Below the pieces are notes generated by a model. The model made no database searches and had not been told where the DNA came from. It saw only the letters and a program-made list of their open reading frames with translations. Below are positions 17,124 through 27,132 of a DNA stretch of 64,000 bases, one piece after another. The stretch comes from Syntrophomonas sp. UBA1368 (GTDB lineage Bacteria > Bacillota > Syntrophomonadia > Syntrophomonadales > Syntrophomonadaceae), in contig DBRM01000032.1 in the NCBI GenBank assembly GCA_002305965.1, positions 29,912-93,911 on the forward strand. Reading direction: 5' to 3'. Position numbers and translations under genes: made by a program. How positions within the stretch are numbered: the stretch's first letter is position 1; every line of letters begins with the position of its first letter.

Positions 17124-17303
17124 ATGGGAGTTCCAAAGAGAAGACAATCACATTCCCGAAAGAATAAGCGGCGTGCTGAATGGAGGAAAATTGATAAACC
17201 GGGTTTGGTTGAATGTCCCCAGTGTCATGAATTGAAAATGCCCCATCATGCATGCCTGAGTTGTGGACATTATAACGGAAAAACAGTTTTGGAAGTTAAA
17301 TAA
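17124..17303 (+). CDS. rpmF: 50S ribosomal protein L32
   Basis: 59-residue L32. Starts MGVPKRRQSHSRKNKRRA, the universal L32 N-terminus, with zinc-binding CPQC and CLSC pairs. AAGGAGG precedes the ATG 7 bases upstream. Lies in the conserved DUF177-rpmF-plsX order. Confidence 0.97.
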   Translation: MGVPKRRQSHSRKNKRRAEWRKIDKPGLVECPQCHELKMPHHACLSCGHYNGKTVLEVK

Positions 17304-17312
17304 ATCTTTTTA

Positions 17313-17360
17313 TCAAAAAGTAAGTTGGAGTCTTTGAGGCAAAAACCTTACTTTTTGTCT
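17313..17360 (+). terminator. Hairpin with T-run between rpmF and plsX
   Basis: AAAAAGTAAG (17315-17324) and CTTACTTTTTG (17347-17357) pair across a 22-base loop, ending in T-rich sequence. It may terminate or attenuate transcription between rpmF and plsX, whose ribosome binding site begins only a few bases later. Confidence 0.5.
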
Positions 17361-17379
17361 TATAAGGAGTTGTTTGCCG

Positions 17380-18345
17380 ATGAGAATAGCTGTTGATGCA
17401 ATGGGAGGAGATCATGCTCCCCGGGAAATTATTGCCGGAGCCTTAAAATGGACCCGGGAGAATTCATCAACCGTTTTGCTGGTAGGTAAAGATACTGTCA
17501 TTGAGAATGAATTAAAGCATTTTAATTATGATTCTTCCCGGGTTGAAATCATAAATGCCAGCGAAGTGATCGAAATGGATGAATCACCAGCTTTGGCCTT
17601 ACGCCGGAAGAAAGATTCTTCCATCGTGGTAGCCACCAAATTAGTCAAAGAGAAACGGGCGGATTGTTTAGTTTCCTGTGGCAGCACCGGAGCACAAATG
17701 GCGGCAGCGATATTTATCTTAGGCCGAATAGAAGGAATAGAAAGACCGCCGGTCATTACAGCTATCCCTAACTTGTCCGGCAATTTTACATTTCTGATCG
17801 ATCTGGGCGCCAATGTTGATTGCAAGGCCAAGCAGCTTGTTCAGTTCGCATATTTAGGCAGCGCTTATGCCAATTTATCGTTTCAAATAGATAAGCCCCG
17901 GATCGCACTGCTCAGTAATGGCAGCGAAGAGAGCAAAGGCAATGCAGTGACCGTGGAAGCCCATGATCTGCTTAAACAGCAAACCAGTTTAAATTTTATT
18001 GGCAATGCAGAAGGACGGGATATTTTTAATAATTATGCCGATGTGATCGTCTGCGATGGTTTTGTAGGTAATATTGTTTTGAAAACCATTGAAGGAATGG
18101 CAGCTTTCATTGGGGAAGCCATCCTTAAGGAAACCGGAACTGTACCAAAGTTCATGCAAAAGCTTGATTACACCCAGGTGGGCGGTGCTCCATTGCTGGG
18201 CGTTGAAGGAATCAGTATCGTATGCCACGGCAGTTCAAAACAGGAAGCGGTTTTAAACGGGATGCGAATTGCTGAGAAGTCTTTCCTTAATGATATAGTG
18301 GAAGGACAAAAGAAAGCTTTAAGCTTTATGGAGGAAAATGCATAA
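17380..18345 (+). CDS. plsX: Phosphate acyltransferase PlsX
   Basis: Makes acyl-phosphate from acyl-ACP for phospholipid synthesis, a peripheral membrane enzyme. MRIAVDAMGGDHAPREI at the start, SCGSTGAQMAAAIF, LIDLGANVDCK, ALLSNGSEESKGN and FVGNIVLKTIEG are all typical. I start it at ATG 17380, 10 bases after AAGGAG; a TTG two codons earlier (17374) is possible. The usual neighbours fabD and fabG are missing between plsX and acpP. Confidence 0.96.
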   Translation: MRIAVDAMGGDHAPREIIAGALKWTRENSSTVLLVGKDTVIENELKHFNYDSSRVEIINASEVIEMDESPALALRRKKDSSIVVATKLVKEKRADCLVSCGSTGAQMAAAIFILGRIEGIERPPVITAIPNLSGNFTFLIDLGANVDCKAKQLVQFAYLGSAYANLSFQIDKPRIALLSNGSEESKGNAVTVEAHDLLKQQTSLNFIGNAEGRDIFNNYADVIVCDGFVGNIVLKTIEGMAAFIGEAILKETGTVPKFMQKLDYTQVGGAPLLGVEGISIVCHGSSKQEAVLNGMRIAEKSFLNDIVEGQKKALSFMEENA

Positions 18346-18428
18346 CTGCCAAACCAAGGGAAACGATTTATCTTTGCTGGTGAAATAGAATATAATCATT
18401 TTAAACCTTGAATGCTGGAGGAGAGAAT

Positions 18429-18680
18429 ATGGAAGAGTTTTTCGAACTGGCAAGAAAATTATTAGCCGAACAATTAGATATTGATCCCCATGAGATAACG
18501 ATGGAAACTGCTTTTGAAGATATCGAGGCTGATTCCATCGATATTGTGGAAATGATCATGGCTTTGGAAGACATTTATGACATTGAATTCCCCGAAGAAG
18601 ACCTGGAGGATTACCCTGTGATGGGTTTATTGGTAAAAGCGCTTTATACTTATTTACAGCAGGTGCAGAATGGCAAATAA
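18429..18680 (+). CDS. acpP: Acyl carrier protein
   Basis: 83-residue acyl carrier protein. The phosphopantetheine attachment serine is in EADSIDIVEMIMALED; the common form is DSLD, so Ile replaces Leu next to the serine. ATG 18429 (MEEFFELARK) is fixed by GGAGGAG just upstream; the frame is open seven codons further back. It overlaps rnc by 11 bases. Acidic throughout, as expected. Confidence 0.93.
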   Translation: MEEFFELARKLLAEQLDIDPHEITMETAFEDIEADSIDIVEMIMALEDIYDIEFPEEDLEDYPVMGLLVKALYTYLQQVQNGK

Positions 18681-19380
18681 GACCGACGACTTTGCTGCAG
18701 CCCAGGGGCTGGAGTTCAATAGTATGGCCTTGTTAACTTTGGCTTTGACGCATCCTTCTTATCATCAGGATAAAAACCTGCAGGCAGACAATCAGAGATT
18801 GGAATTCCTGGGAGATGCAGTTTTAAACTTGGCGATCACCGAGGCTTTATTTGAAAGATTACCCGACCAGGCCGAAGGCGAATTGACTAAAATACGGGCC
18901 AAAATCGTGTGCGAAAAAGCTCTTTTACAAATCGCACGGGGTCTAAATCTGGGTTCTTACTTGTTGTTAGGCAAAGGGGAGGAAATGTCCGGCGGACGCA
19001 GCCGCAAATCGATTCTGGCAGATGCTGTGGAAGCAGTGATCGGTGCAATATACCTGGACAAGGGTTATGATGCTGCCCGGAGCTTTATATGGCAGCATTT
19101 TCAGGAGGTTATCAGTCAAGCTTCCAGTGGTGATTATAATGATTATAAATCCAAACTGCAGGAAATCGTTCAAGCAAAAAACAGACAAAGTGTAAACTAT
19201 GTAATATTAGAGGAGAGTGGGCCCGCCCATGCCAAAATTTTCACCGCAGGCGTCTATTATCAGAAAACCCTGCTGGCTGTCGGGCGTGGCAAGAGTAAAA
19301 AAGAAGCGGAACAAAATGCCGCTGAAAAAGCGCTGGAAGATGAATCGAAGCTTCAGCAGTTATTAAAAATGTCAGTATGA
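18670..19380 (+). CDS. rnc: Ribonuclease III
   Basis: Double-strand-specific endoribonuclease for rRNA and mRNA processing. The catalytic domain (about residues 5-150) carries the signature NQRLEFLGDAVLNLAI, and the second catalytic Asp/Glu block is in ILADAVEAVIGAIYLD. The C-terminal dsRNA-binding domain (about 160-230) has GVYYQKTLLAVGRGKSKKEA. 236 residues. Starts within acpP. Confidence 0.97.
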   Translation: MANKTDDFAAAQGLEFNSMALLTLALTHPSYHQDKNLQADNQRLEFLGDAVLNLAITEALFERLPDQAEGELTKIRAKIVCEKALLQIARGLNLGSYLLLGKGEEMSGGRSRKSILADAVEAVIGAIYLDKGYDAARSFIWQHFQEVISQASSGDYNDYKSKLQEIVQAKNRQSVNYVILEESGPAHAKIFTAGVYYQKTLLAVGRGKSKKEAEQNAAEKALEDESKLQQLLKMSV

Positions 19381-19390
19381 AGGAAAATCC

Positions 19391-20476
19391 ATGGCACATT
19401 TCAATATTCCTGTTTTTATCCCCCATTTAGGTTGTCCTTTTCAATGTATATTTTGTAATCAGCAAAAAATTACTGCCGTACATCATACTGCTTCCGCAAA
19501 AGAGGTAGAAAACATTATTACGACAGCTTTAAAAACCTTGCCTTGTGATCGGGAGGCGGAAGCAGCATTTTTTGGCGGCAGCTTCACAGCCATTAATAAA
19601 GAAATACAGCAGTTTTATCTGGATCTGGTAAAACCTTATCTGGCTGAAGGGGCGCTTAGCGGAATACGGATCTCCACTCGTCCGGATTTTATTGACCGGG
19701 AAGAATTGGAGTTTTTGCTGGCAGCAGGAGTTACAACCATTGAACTGGGGGTACAATCCCTTGATGACCATGTGCTTGCCGCTTCCGGCCGGGGTTATGA
19801 AAGCCGGATCGTTACCCAGGCAGTTGAATTAATACGGCAATATCCCTTTCAGTTGGGGATACAGCTAATGATCGGACTTCCGGAAGATCATATTGCCGCC
19901 GACCTGGAGACTGCCACCAAAACCATTGCATTTAAACCGGATATGGTCAGGATCTACCCGACTTTGGTCATTGAGGACACGCCTCTGGCAGCTATGTATA
20001 AAGCAGGCAAATATCAGCCATTGAGCCTGCAGGAAGCCATAGAAATAAGTATGCAGATGTATCTGCGCTTTCAACAGAACCATATCAACGTGATCCGTAT
20101 GGGACTTCATGCTGATGAAGAATTGACACAGGGAACCAATATACTGGCGGGGCCCTTTCATCCTGGTTTCGGCGAACTGGTGCAGCAGGAAATATATAAG
20201 CAGCAAGCAGCCTTGGCGTTAAAGGAATTACTGTCAGGGAAAAAGAATATTAAACAGATAGCACTGTTTGCAAATCAGCGGGATATATCAAAATTGGTTG
20301 GTTTTCGCAGAAGCAACATTGCATATTGGAAGCAGGTCTTCGAACTGGAGGAGGTAACTGTTCGACCGGACGGGTCCTTATCAAAGGATACGGTCTTGGT
20401 CTGTGATCCGCGATCCTTGTTCCCACCCCTTGAAGTTACCCGACAGGAGTTTATTAAATCATTCCTTGCCCAATAA
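19391..20476 (+). CDS. Radical SAM protein, Elp3-like N-terminal type
   Basis: 361 residues. Radical SAM cluster motif CPFQCIFC (CX3CX2C, residues 15-22), followed by FFGGSFTAI and ELGVQSLDDHVL, typical of the Elp3/HemN-like branch. The acetyltransferase domain of true Elp3 is absent. A relative commonly lies between rnc and smc in Clostridia; the substrate is not known to me. Ten bases after rnc, so probably in the same operon. Confidence 0.85.
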   Translation: MAHFNIPVFIPHLGCPFQCIFCNQQKITAVHHTASAKEVENIITTALKTLPCDREAEAAFFGGSFTAINKEIQQFYLDLVKPYLAEGALSGIRISTRPDFIDREELEFLLAAGVTTIELGVQSLDDHVLAASGRGYESRIVTQAVELIRQYPFQLGIQLMIGLPEDHIAADLETATKTIAFKPDMVRIYPTLVIEDTPLAAMYKAGKYQPLSLQEAIEISMQMYLRFQQNHINVIRMGLHADEELTQGTNILAGPFHPGFGELVQQEIYKQQAALALKELLSGKKNIKQIALFANQRDISKLVGFRRSNIAYWKQVFELEEVTVRPDGSLSKDTVLVCDPRSLFPPLEVTRQEFIKSFLAQ

Positions 20477-20608
20477 ATCGTGGAGTTAAAGCAGGTTCCC
20501 GGTCAATCAGGAAGCAATGGTACACTCAAACCGGGTAAACAGACTGAAAAAGCAGTAAATGGTTTTGCTATATGAGACAAGTAAACAGTTCATGCGGAGG
20601 GAATTTTT

Positions 20609-23600
20609 GTGTACCTGAAAAGGCTTGAGATCAAAGGGTTTAAATCATTTGCAGAGACTACCGAAATGAATCTTAAACCAGGTATAAATATCGTGGTTGG
20701 ACCTAATGGCTGCGGCAAAAGCAATATTGTCGACGCGATTCGCTGGGTTCTGGGTGAAAATAATGTTCGTCATATCCGGGGGCAGAGGAATGAAGATATA
20801 ATCTTCAACGGCACCGATAAGAAAAAGTCTCAGGGCATGGCTTATGTTGAAATAATCGTAGATAATCATGATCATTTACTGCCGGTTGATTATACAGAAG
20901 TAACGGTGGAAAGAAAAGCATTCCGCTCTGGGGAAAGTGAGTTTTCCCTCAATAAATCCAAAGTAAGGATGAAAGATATAACCGATTTATTTACCGGGAC
21001 CGGTTTAGGTAAAAAGGGGTATTCCATCATCAACCAAGGGGAACTGGAGCAGGTTTTAAACGGCCAGCCCATAGAAAGGCGCTTGATGCTGGAGGAAGCT
21101 TCAGGGATCATACGTCATCGTCATAAACGTGATGAAGTTCAAAAACGCTTGCTTATCACCAGTAATGATATTTTGCGTTTAGGCGACCTATTGAAGGAAT
21201 TGGAAATCAGGAAAGCCGAAGTTGGAGAAAAAGCTGCCAAAGCTTCTGCTTATCAAGAATTATCTCAGCGTTACGACCAACGGGAACGCCAGGTGGTCAG
21301 CTTTGAGTGGATGAAAATAAATAAAGACATAAAAAGCCGTCGAAATGATTTGGCCATTCGTAAGAGCCAGATCGACGAAATACGGAAAAAGACGGCTGAA
21401 ATGGAAGCGGCATTACAGCAAACTGAAGTTATCATACAAGAGAATAATCAGCAGCTAAACAGTTTAAGAGAAGAGAAGTACCTGCACGAAACCAAAATCA
21501 ACAACTCCCAGAATGAGATCCGTCTGGGACAGGAAAAAATCAGAAATGCCAGCGAACGGATCGCCAGCGCGGAAAATGACAGTGCCAAATATTTGCAAAT
21601 GTTAAATAGCCTAAGTCTGGATATGGAAGCTACCGAAGCTGCATTCAGTCAGGATCAGCAGCAAATGGAGCAAAAGCAGCAGGAGTTTCTTAAGGTCAAA
21701 GCAGAAGTACAAATCCTGGAGGAAGCGATCCACCAGTGCAAAGAGCAGTTTGAAGCGAAAAGAAGCGAAGTATTTCAGCGTGTGCAACTGGAAACAGAAG
21801 CGGGTAATAAGATCATTGCCAATGAAGAAGAGTTGAAACGGGCACAGGATAAAAATCAGCGTTTAAGCATCCAATTGGAGGAAATCCAGAGCAAAATTGC
21901 TTCCGGACAAACCATGGATGATGAATTACAGGAACAAATCACAACCCTGAAGCAGCAGGAACAAGAAATTACGCTGCGCCTGGAAGAATTACAGGGAGAA
22001 AAAGAACGGTTGCAGCAGACTTCAGGTGAATTGAACCGTAACTATGACCGGCTCCGTGACGAGATACAAAAAATATCCGGCAAGCTGGCTGCCAGCAGGG
22101 AACTGCAAAAGAATATGGCGGGATATTCATCAGGGGTCAAAGCCATTGCAGGCAGATTCAGGGGAGATCAAAAATTACACGGTTTTGTCGGTATTATCGG
22201 AGAATTGATCGATGTGAAACCAGGCCTGGAAGTGGCAGTGGAAACAGCCCTGAACCGAGGTCTTGAAAACATCGTAGTGGAATCCATGAATGATGCCAAA
22301 GACGCTATCAACATTCTCAAACAACAAAAAATGGGAAGGGTCACATTCTTGCCGCTGGATGTTTTAAAAAGCCAGCCGCTGCCGGATACCCTGCGGGCAA
22401 AACTTCAAAAGATCCCCGGTGTTTTAGGCTTGGGAGCTGAATTGGTCCAGTATGAACCCCGATGTAAAAAAGCCGTCGATTATCTGCTGGGGCGGGTGCT
22501 GATCGTCGATAATATGGAAGTTGCCATAAGAATTTATAAAAGTCTGGATTTCCCGGGGCGTATTGTTACTCTGGAAGGAGAATTGATCAATACCAGCGGG
22601 GCAATAACCGGTGGACATCGGGAATCCATCCAGCCAGGCGTGATTCAGCGCAAAGGAGAAGAGAAAAAATTAGCAGGCTTATTGCAGGAACTGAATAAAC
22701 AACTGACAGATACCGCCGCCGCAATTGAGCAACAGAATAAAAAGCTGGATGACGTAGAGAAAGTCATCAGCCAAATGAAAAACAATTTGCTCGAGCATAC
22801 ACTGAAATTGGAAATGCTAAGCAAACAAAAGGAAAAAGTCATGGCTGAATATCACCAGCTGAAACAGCTGCGTGAATCCTATCTTTTTCAATTGGATGAA
22901 ATTAATAAAGAGATTTTACACCTGCAGGAAAATCAGTTGGTCTGGCAGGAAGAAAAGAGATCATTACAGGATGACAGCAGCCGATTGACAGAAGAACTGG
23001 AAGGGTTTAAACAAAAGCTGGAAACTGATACACGTAATCTGGAAGTTGCCAAAGAAAGACTGAATTCTTATCATGAACAGCTGGAAATGAAAAGAAAGGA
23101 ATTGGAAAACAGCGCCAAAAATATTGCCCAGTTTGAGCAGGTGAAAGCGTCATATCAACAATCCATGCTGGCAGCTTCTCAGCTTAAGGAGCGCATGGAA
23201 AAAGAAACCGCAGCAGAACAAGAGGCCATTGCTGCCAGACAAACAACCATTGAGCAGCTTGGCAGTGTCTTACAGCAAGTGTCTGACCAAATCACCTGGA
23301 ATTTGCAGAGTACAGACGAGTTGAAAATGAAGAGTGAACTGTACCGCAAGGAATTGGCCCCTTTACAACAGCAGCTGATCCAGACGGAAAGTAATCAGCG
23401 GAATATTGAACTAAACATTGCCAGGTTGGAAACAGAGCTGGATAATATGCGCAAAAACTGGCAGGAAAAATGGCGTGAATTATTGATTGACGAACCAATG
23501 GAGATTCCTTATAAGAGTGCTGATATCAAAAACTTTATTAAAGAGATGGAAGACTTGAAATTTCAGATGGAAAGCTTATGGCCGGTGGATCTTACAGCAT

Positions 23601-24190
23601 TGGATGAATATCAGGAAATAAACGTCCGGTATGATTTTCAAAAACAACAGTATCAGGATTTGATTCAGGCACGGGATGCTTTACAGCAGCTGCTGCAGGA
23701 AACTGAAAAAATCATGACCAAGGACTTTGCCCATTTCCTGCTGCTGGCCAACGAAAGTTTTAAAACTACTTTCAAGGAAATGTTTGGAGGGGGCGAAGCT
23801 TTACTAAGATTGGATGCCCAGGATGATAAATTAGAAGCCGGGGTAGAAATTGAAGTTAAAATGCCGGGTAAAAAAATGCAGTCACTGGAATTGCTGTCGG
23901 GAGGAGAACGGGCCCTTACTTGTATTGCTTTTATTTTTGCTTTGCTTGGTTTACGTCCGGCACCATTCTGTCTGTTGGATGAGATCGATGCTTCCCTGGA
24001 CGAAACAAATCTGCTGAGGCTTACCAACTATTTAATCAAGATGTCAGATAAAATGCAGTTTATTGTCATTACCCACCGGCAAGCAACCATTACCGCGGGA
24101 GAGAATATCTACGGAGTTACCATGCCGGAAAAAGGTATTTCTTCCGTACTGACACTTAATCTGGAGGAAGCCGAAAACCTGGCAGGATAA
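20609..24190 (+). CDS. smc: Chromosome partition protein SMC
   Basis: ATPase of the bacterial condensin, organising and segregating the chromosome with ScpA and ScpB. 1193 residues: N-terminal Walker A GPNGCGKSNIVDAIRW, two long coiled coils (about 165-500 and 670-1010), a hinge (about 510-665, containing GLENIVVESMNDA and TSGAITGG), and a C-terminal head with signature LSGGERALTC and Walker B FCLLDEIDASLDE. GTG start at 20609 after GGAGGGAA. Full length, followed by ftsY as in many Firmicutes. Confidence 0.98.
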   Translation: MYLKRLEIKGFKSFAETTEMNLKPGINIVVGPNGCGKSNIVDAIRWVLGENNVRHIRGQRNEDIIFNGTDKKKSQGMAYVEIIVDNHDHLLPVDYTEVTVERKAFRSGESEFSLNKSKVRMKDITDLFTGTGLGKKGYSIINQGELEQVLNGQPIERRLMLEEASGIIRHRHKRDEVQKRLLITSNDILRLGDLLKELEIRKAEVGEKAAKASAYQELSQRYDQRERQVVSFEWMKINKDIKSRRNDLAIRKSQIDEIRKKTAEMEAALQQTEVIIQENNQQLNSLREEKYLHETKINNSQNEIRLGQEKIRNASERIASAENDSAKYLQMLNSLSLDMEATEAAFSQDQQQMEQKQQEFLKVKAEVQILEEAIHQCKEQFEAKRSEVFQRVQLETEAGNKIIANEEELKRAQDKNQRLSIQLEEIQSKIASGQTMDDELQEQITTLKQQEQEITLRLEELQGEKERLQQTSGELNRNYDRLRDEIQKISGKLAASRELQKNMAGYSSGVKAIAGRFRGDQKLHGFVGIIGELIDVKPGLEVAVETALNRGLENIVVESMNDAKDAINILKQQKMGRVTFLPLDVLKSQPLPDTLRAKLQKIPGVLGLGAELVQYEPRCKKAVDYLLGRVLIVDNMEVAIRIYKSLDFPGRIVTLEGELINTSGAITGGHRESIQPGVIQRKGEEKKLAGLLQELNKQLTDTAAAIEQQNKKLDDVEKVISQMKNNLLEHTLKLEMLSKQKEKVMAEYHQLKQLRESYLFQLDEINKEILHLQENQLVWQEEKRSLQDDSSRLTEELEGFKQKLETDTRNLEVAKERLNSYHEQLEMKRKELENSAKNIAQFEQVKASYQQSMLAASQLKERMEKETAAEQEAIAARQTTIEQLGSVLQQVSDQITWNLQSTDELKMKSELYRKELAPLQQQLIQTESNQRNIELNIARLETELDNMRKNWQEKWRELLIDEPMEIPYKSADIKNFIKEMEDLKFQMESLWPVDLTALDEYQEINVRYDFQKQQYQDLIQARDALQQLLQETEKIMTKDFAHFLLLANESFKTTFKEMFGGGEALLRLDAQDDKLEAGVEIEVKMPGKKMQSLELLSGGERALTCIAFIFALLGLRPAPFCLLDEIDASLDETNLLRLTNYLIKMSDKMQFIVITHRQATITAGENIYGVTMPEKGISSVLTLNLEEAENLAG

Positions 24191-24216
24191 ATCATAGATA
24201 AAGGATGGATCAAAAA

Positions 24217-25281
24217 ATGGCATGGCTTGATAAAATCAAAGGACGAAAAAAGAATGAATCCGCAGAAAATGAAGCCGCAGCAACAGAAAAGGTCATAACT
24301 GAACCGGAAGCGGCCAGTAACGAAGAGATGACCGAAGATATTTCTTCAGAGGCTGAAGAAAAACGGAAACGCGGCTGGTTGGATAAGATCAGGAATAGTT
24401 TGAGCAAAACCCGGAGAAACCTGACTGATAAAATTGAGGGCTTAGTGAAAAGAACAGGTGATATCGACGATGACTTCTGGGAAGAACTGGAGGATATCCT
24501 GATCCAGGCAGATGTTGGGGTCAAGACTACACTGGAGCTGATCAAAAATATCCGCAGCCGGGTGAAAAAGGAAGGCATCAAAGAAGCCCGCGAAGTCATC
24601 GCCTTATTACGGGCTGAAGTAGAAGCCATGTTGGCTGCGAATGAAACGGAAACAGTACCGGCCGGGAAACCGCATGTTATTCTAGTAGTAGGGGTTAACG
24701 GTGCGGGAAAGACAACTTCCATTGCTAAAATGGCCAATAAATATAAAAATGAAAAACAAAAGGTATTATTGGCGGCTGCCGATACCTACCGGGCTGCCGC
24801 TATCGATCAGTTACAAACCTGGGCTGACCGGGCGGGAGTAGAACTGATCAAACATAACGAAGGCTCTGATCCCGGAGCCGTGGTTTTTGATGCCATAGCT
24901 GCGGCGAAAGCCAGGAAAAATGATATTTTGATCATTGATACAGCGGGACGGCTGCAAAACAAGACCAATTTAATGAAAGAAATAAGCAAGGTAAAAAAGA
25001 TCATTGAAAGAGAGCTGCCGGAAAATCAAAGTGAAGTCTTATTGGTGCTTGATGCTGCCACCGGACAAAATGCCATCAGTCAGGCCCGTTTATTCCAGGA
25101 AGCTACTGGTATATCCGGTATTATATTGACCAAATTGGACGGGACGGCCAAAGGAGGCATTGTATTAGCTATAGCTGATGAGTTGAAACTGCCGGTCAAA
25201 TATGTTGGTGTAGGAGAAACCATGGATGATCTGAGGGAATTCTCCTCAGCTGTTTTTGCCGAAGCTTTATTTGGTGAATAA
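24217..25281 (+). CDS. ftsY: Signal recognition particle receptor FtsY
   Basis: SRP receptor GTPase for co-translational membrane targeting. A charged acidic N-terminal region (about residues 1-60) is followed by the NG domain: [15 protein letters not shown] (P-loop), [33 protein letters not shown] 24217 (MAWLDKIKG) has AAAGGATGG about 8 bases upstream; the in-frame ATG at 24205 lies inside that site. Confidence 0.97.
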   Translation: MAWLDKIKGRKKNESAENEAAATEKVITEPEAASNEEMTEDISSEAEEKRKRGWLDKIRNSLSKTRRNLTDKIEGLVKRTGDIDDDFWEELEDILIQADVGVKTTLELIKNIRSRVKKEGIKEAREVIALLRAEVEAMLAANETETVPAGKPHVILVVGVNGAGKTTSIAKMANKYKNEKQKVLLAAADTYRAAAIDQLQTWADRAGVELIKHNEGSDPGAVVFDAIAAAKARKNDILIIDTAGRLQNKTNLMKEISKVKKIIERELPENQSEVLLVLDAATGQNAISQARLFQEATGISGIILTKLDGTAKGGIVLAIADELKLPVKYVGVGETMDDLREFSSAVFAEALFGE

Positions 25282-25291
25282 GGGAGGTTTT

Positions 25292-26083
25292 ATGTTGGAA
25301 ACTGCGATTATAGGCGGGACAGGGGTTTATGATCCTGAACTGCTGGAAGATGTCAGAGAAGTAACCGTAGATACAGTTTATGGACGGGTAAAATTTATAG
25401 CCGGATCATATCAGGGCACAGAAATCGCATTTATTCCCCGGCATGGTTCTGATCATGGGGTACCGCCTCATTTAATCAACTACCGGGCGAATATTATGGC
25501 TTTGCATCAGTCGGGAGTAAAAAATATTATTGCCACAGCAGCGGTAGGATCACTAAACTATGAGTTTAAACCCGGACAATTTGTGCTGGCTGATCAGTTC
25601 CTGGATTTTACAAAAAATCGTCATCATACCTTTTACGAAGGCGGAGATCAGGGAGTGGTCCATTGTGATATGACCGTCCCTTATTGTCCCGAACTCAGAC
25701 AGGTTTTGACAGATGCCGGACAGGAAATGGGGCTGAAAATAAACAATGGGGGAGTCTATGTATGTACGGAAGGCCCTCGTTTTGAAACCGCTGCAGAAAT
25801 AAAGATGTTTAAAATGCTGGGGGGAGAACTGATTGGCATGACCAGCGTACCGGAAGTATGCCTGGCCAGAGAATTGGGTATGTGTTATGCCAATATTTCT
25901 ATCATAACCAATTTTGCTGCCGGTATATCCGGATCGGTTTTAACCCATAGTGAAGTGGTGGAGATGATGCAAACCAAAATAACCGATATTAGAAAGCTCA
26001 TAATGGCAGGGATCAAAAAAATATCTGCAGCCAAAAGCTGCACTTGTGCCAGTATCCTGACTGAAAATGGGATGAACCAATGA
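25292..26083 (+). CDS. mtnP: Methylthio-nucleoside (probably methylthioinosine) phosphorylase
   Basis: 263-residue trimeric purine nucleoside phosphorylase of the MTAP/PNP family. Blocks ETAIIGGTGVYDPELLED, FIPRHGSDHGVPPHLINYR, CTEGPRFETAAE and the methionine of GMTSVPE are intact. At the base-recognition position it reads IITNFAAGI, where adenine-specific MTAPs have Asp (TDYDCW) and 6-oxopurine enzymes have Asn. With the neighbouring deaminase gene this points to 5'-methylthioinosine, not MTA, as substrate (inference). The C-terminus has a CTC pair like the CxC of some archaeal enzymes. ATG 25292 has AGGGAGG upstream. Overlaps mtnA by 4 bases. Confidence 0.88.
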   Translation: MLETAIIGGTGVYDPELLEDVREVTVDTVYGRVKFIAGSYQGTEIAFIPRHGSDHGVPPHLINYRANIMALHQSGVKNIIATAAVGSLNYEFKPGQFVLADQFLDFTKNRHHTFYEGGDQGVVHCDMTVPYCPELRQVLTDAGQEMGLKINNGGVYVCTEGPRFETAAEIKMFKMLGGELIGMTSVPEVCLARELGMCYANISIITNFAAGISGSVLTHSEVVEMMQTKITDIRKLIMAGIKKISAAKSCTCASILTENGMNQ

Positions 26084-27132
26084 TCGCACCATTGATATTT
26101 ACAGGACAGGCGATAGAATTACTGGATCAGAACCGGCTCCCTGATGAGGTCATTTACGAAACTTGCCAGACAGCTGAAGAAGTGGCAGCAGCCATACGAG
26201 AACTGAAAGTAAGAGGTGCACCGCTCATTGGCATAGCCGCCGCTTTCGGACTGGCTTTGGCGGTAAAACATTATAAAGGAGCTCCGGAGCAGCTGGAATC
26301 GTACTTTCTAAAATACAAAAGCTTGCTGGCTGCTACCCGCCCGACTGCAGTAAATCTATTCTGGGCTTTAGGCAGAATGGAAGAAGTTTTCCGTCAATAT
26401 GAAAAGCAAGGTATAAGCTGGTTGCAGGAGGCTTTGATCAAAACAGCTGAAGATATTCTGGCTCAAGATATCAAGATCAACCAGGCCATCGGTGATCATG
26501 GTGAAAAACTGCTGAAGGAAAATAGCCGGATACTTACCATATGCAATGCAGGAGCACTGGCGACCGGAGGTTATGGAACTGCACTGGGCGTGATCAGAAC
26601 GGCTCACAGGCAAGGCAAGATCAGTCAGGTTTGGGCTTGCGAGACCAGGCCGGTACTGCAGGGATCGCGTTTGACCGTTTGGGAACTGATGCAGGATAAG
26701 ATTCCGGTCACACTTATTACTGACAGCATGGCGGGTTATATTATGCAGCTTAACCTGGTGGATGCAGTTATAGCCGGTGCAGACCGAATCGCAGCCAACG
26801 GTGATACCGCCAATAAGATCGGGACCTATACATTAGCCGTACTGGCTGATTATCATCACATTCCTTTTTATATTGCAGCACCCCATTCAACCGTTGATGT
26901 AAATATTGAAACCGGCAGTCAGATTCCGATCGAGGAACGTTCCCATCTGGAGATCAAGCAGTTTAGAGGCATTAACCTGACGGTACCGGAAGCCAGCGTT
27001 TTTAATCCTGCTTTTGACGTAACACCTCAGCAGCTGATCGCCGGGATCATTACCGAAAGCGGGATCATTAACCCCCCATTTCAGAAAAACATCAGACAAC
27101 ATCTGATGCAGATACGAGGAGGAGAAAGATGA
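26080..27132 (+). CDS. mtnA: Methylthioribose-1-phosphate isomerase
   Basis: Isomerises 5-methylthioribose-1-phosphate to methylthioribulose-1-phosphate. 350 residues of the eIF2B-alpha-like fold: VRGAPLIGIAAAFGLAL, TICNAGALATGGYGTAL with the catalytic cysteine, TRPVLQGSRLT, and VIAGADRIAANGDTANKIGT with the catalytic Asp. ATGA overlaps join it to the phosphorylase before it and to mtaD after it, so the three are one operon. No downstream aldolase or dehydratase is nearby, so the fate of the product is not visible here. Confidence 0.95.
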   Translation: MIAPLIFTGQAIELLDQNRLPDEVIYETCQTAEEVAAAIRELKVRGAPLIGIAAAFGLALAVKHYKGAPEQLESYFLKYKSLLAATRPTAVNLFWALGRMEEVFRQYEKQGISWLQEALIKTAEDILAQDIKINQAIGDHGEKLLKENSRILTICNAGALATGGYGTALGVIRTAHRQGKISQVWACETRPVLQGSRLTVWELMQDKIPVTLITDSMAGYIMQLNLVDAVIAGADRIAANGDTANKIGTYTLAVLADYHHIPFYIAAPHSTVDVNIETGSQIPIEERSHLEIKQFRGINLTVPEASVFNPAFDVTPQQLIAGIITESGIINPPFQKNIRQHLMQIRGGER

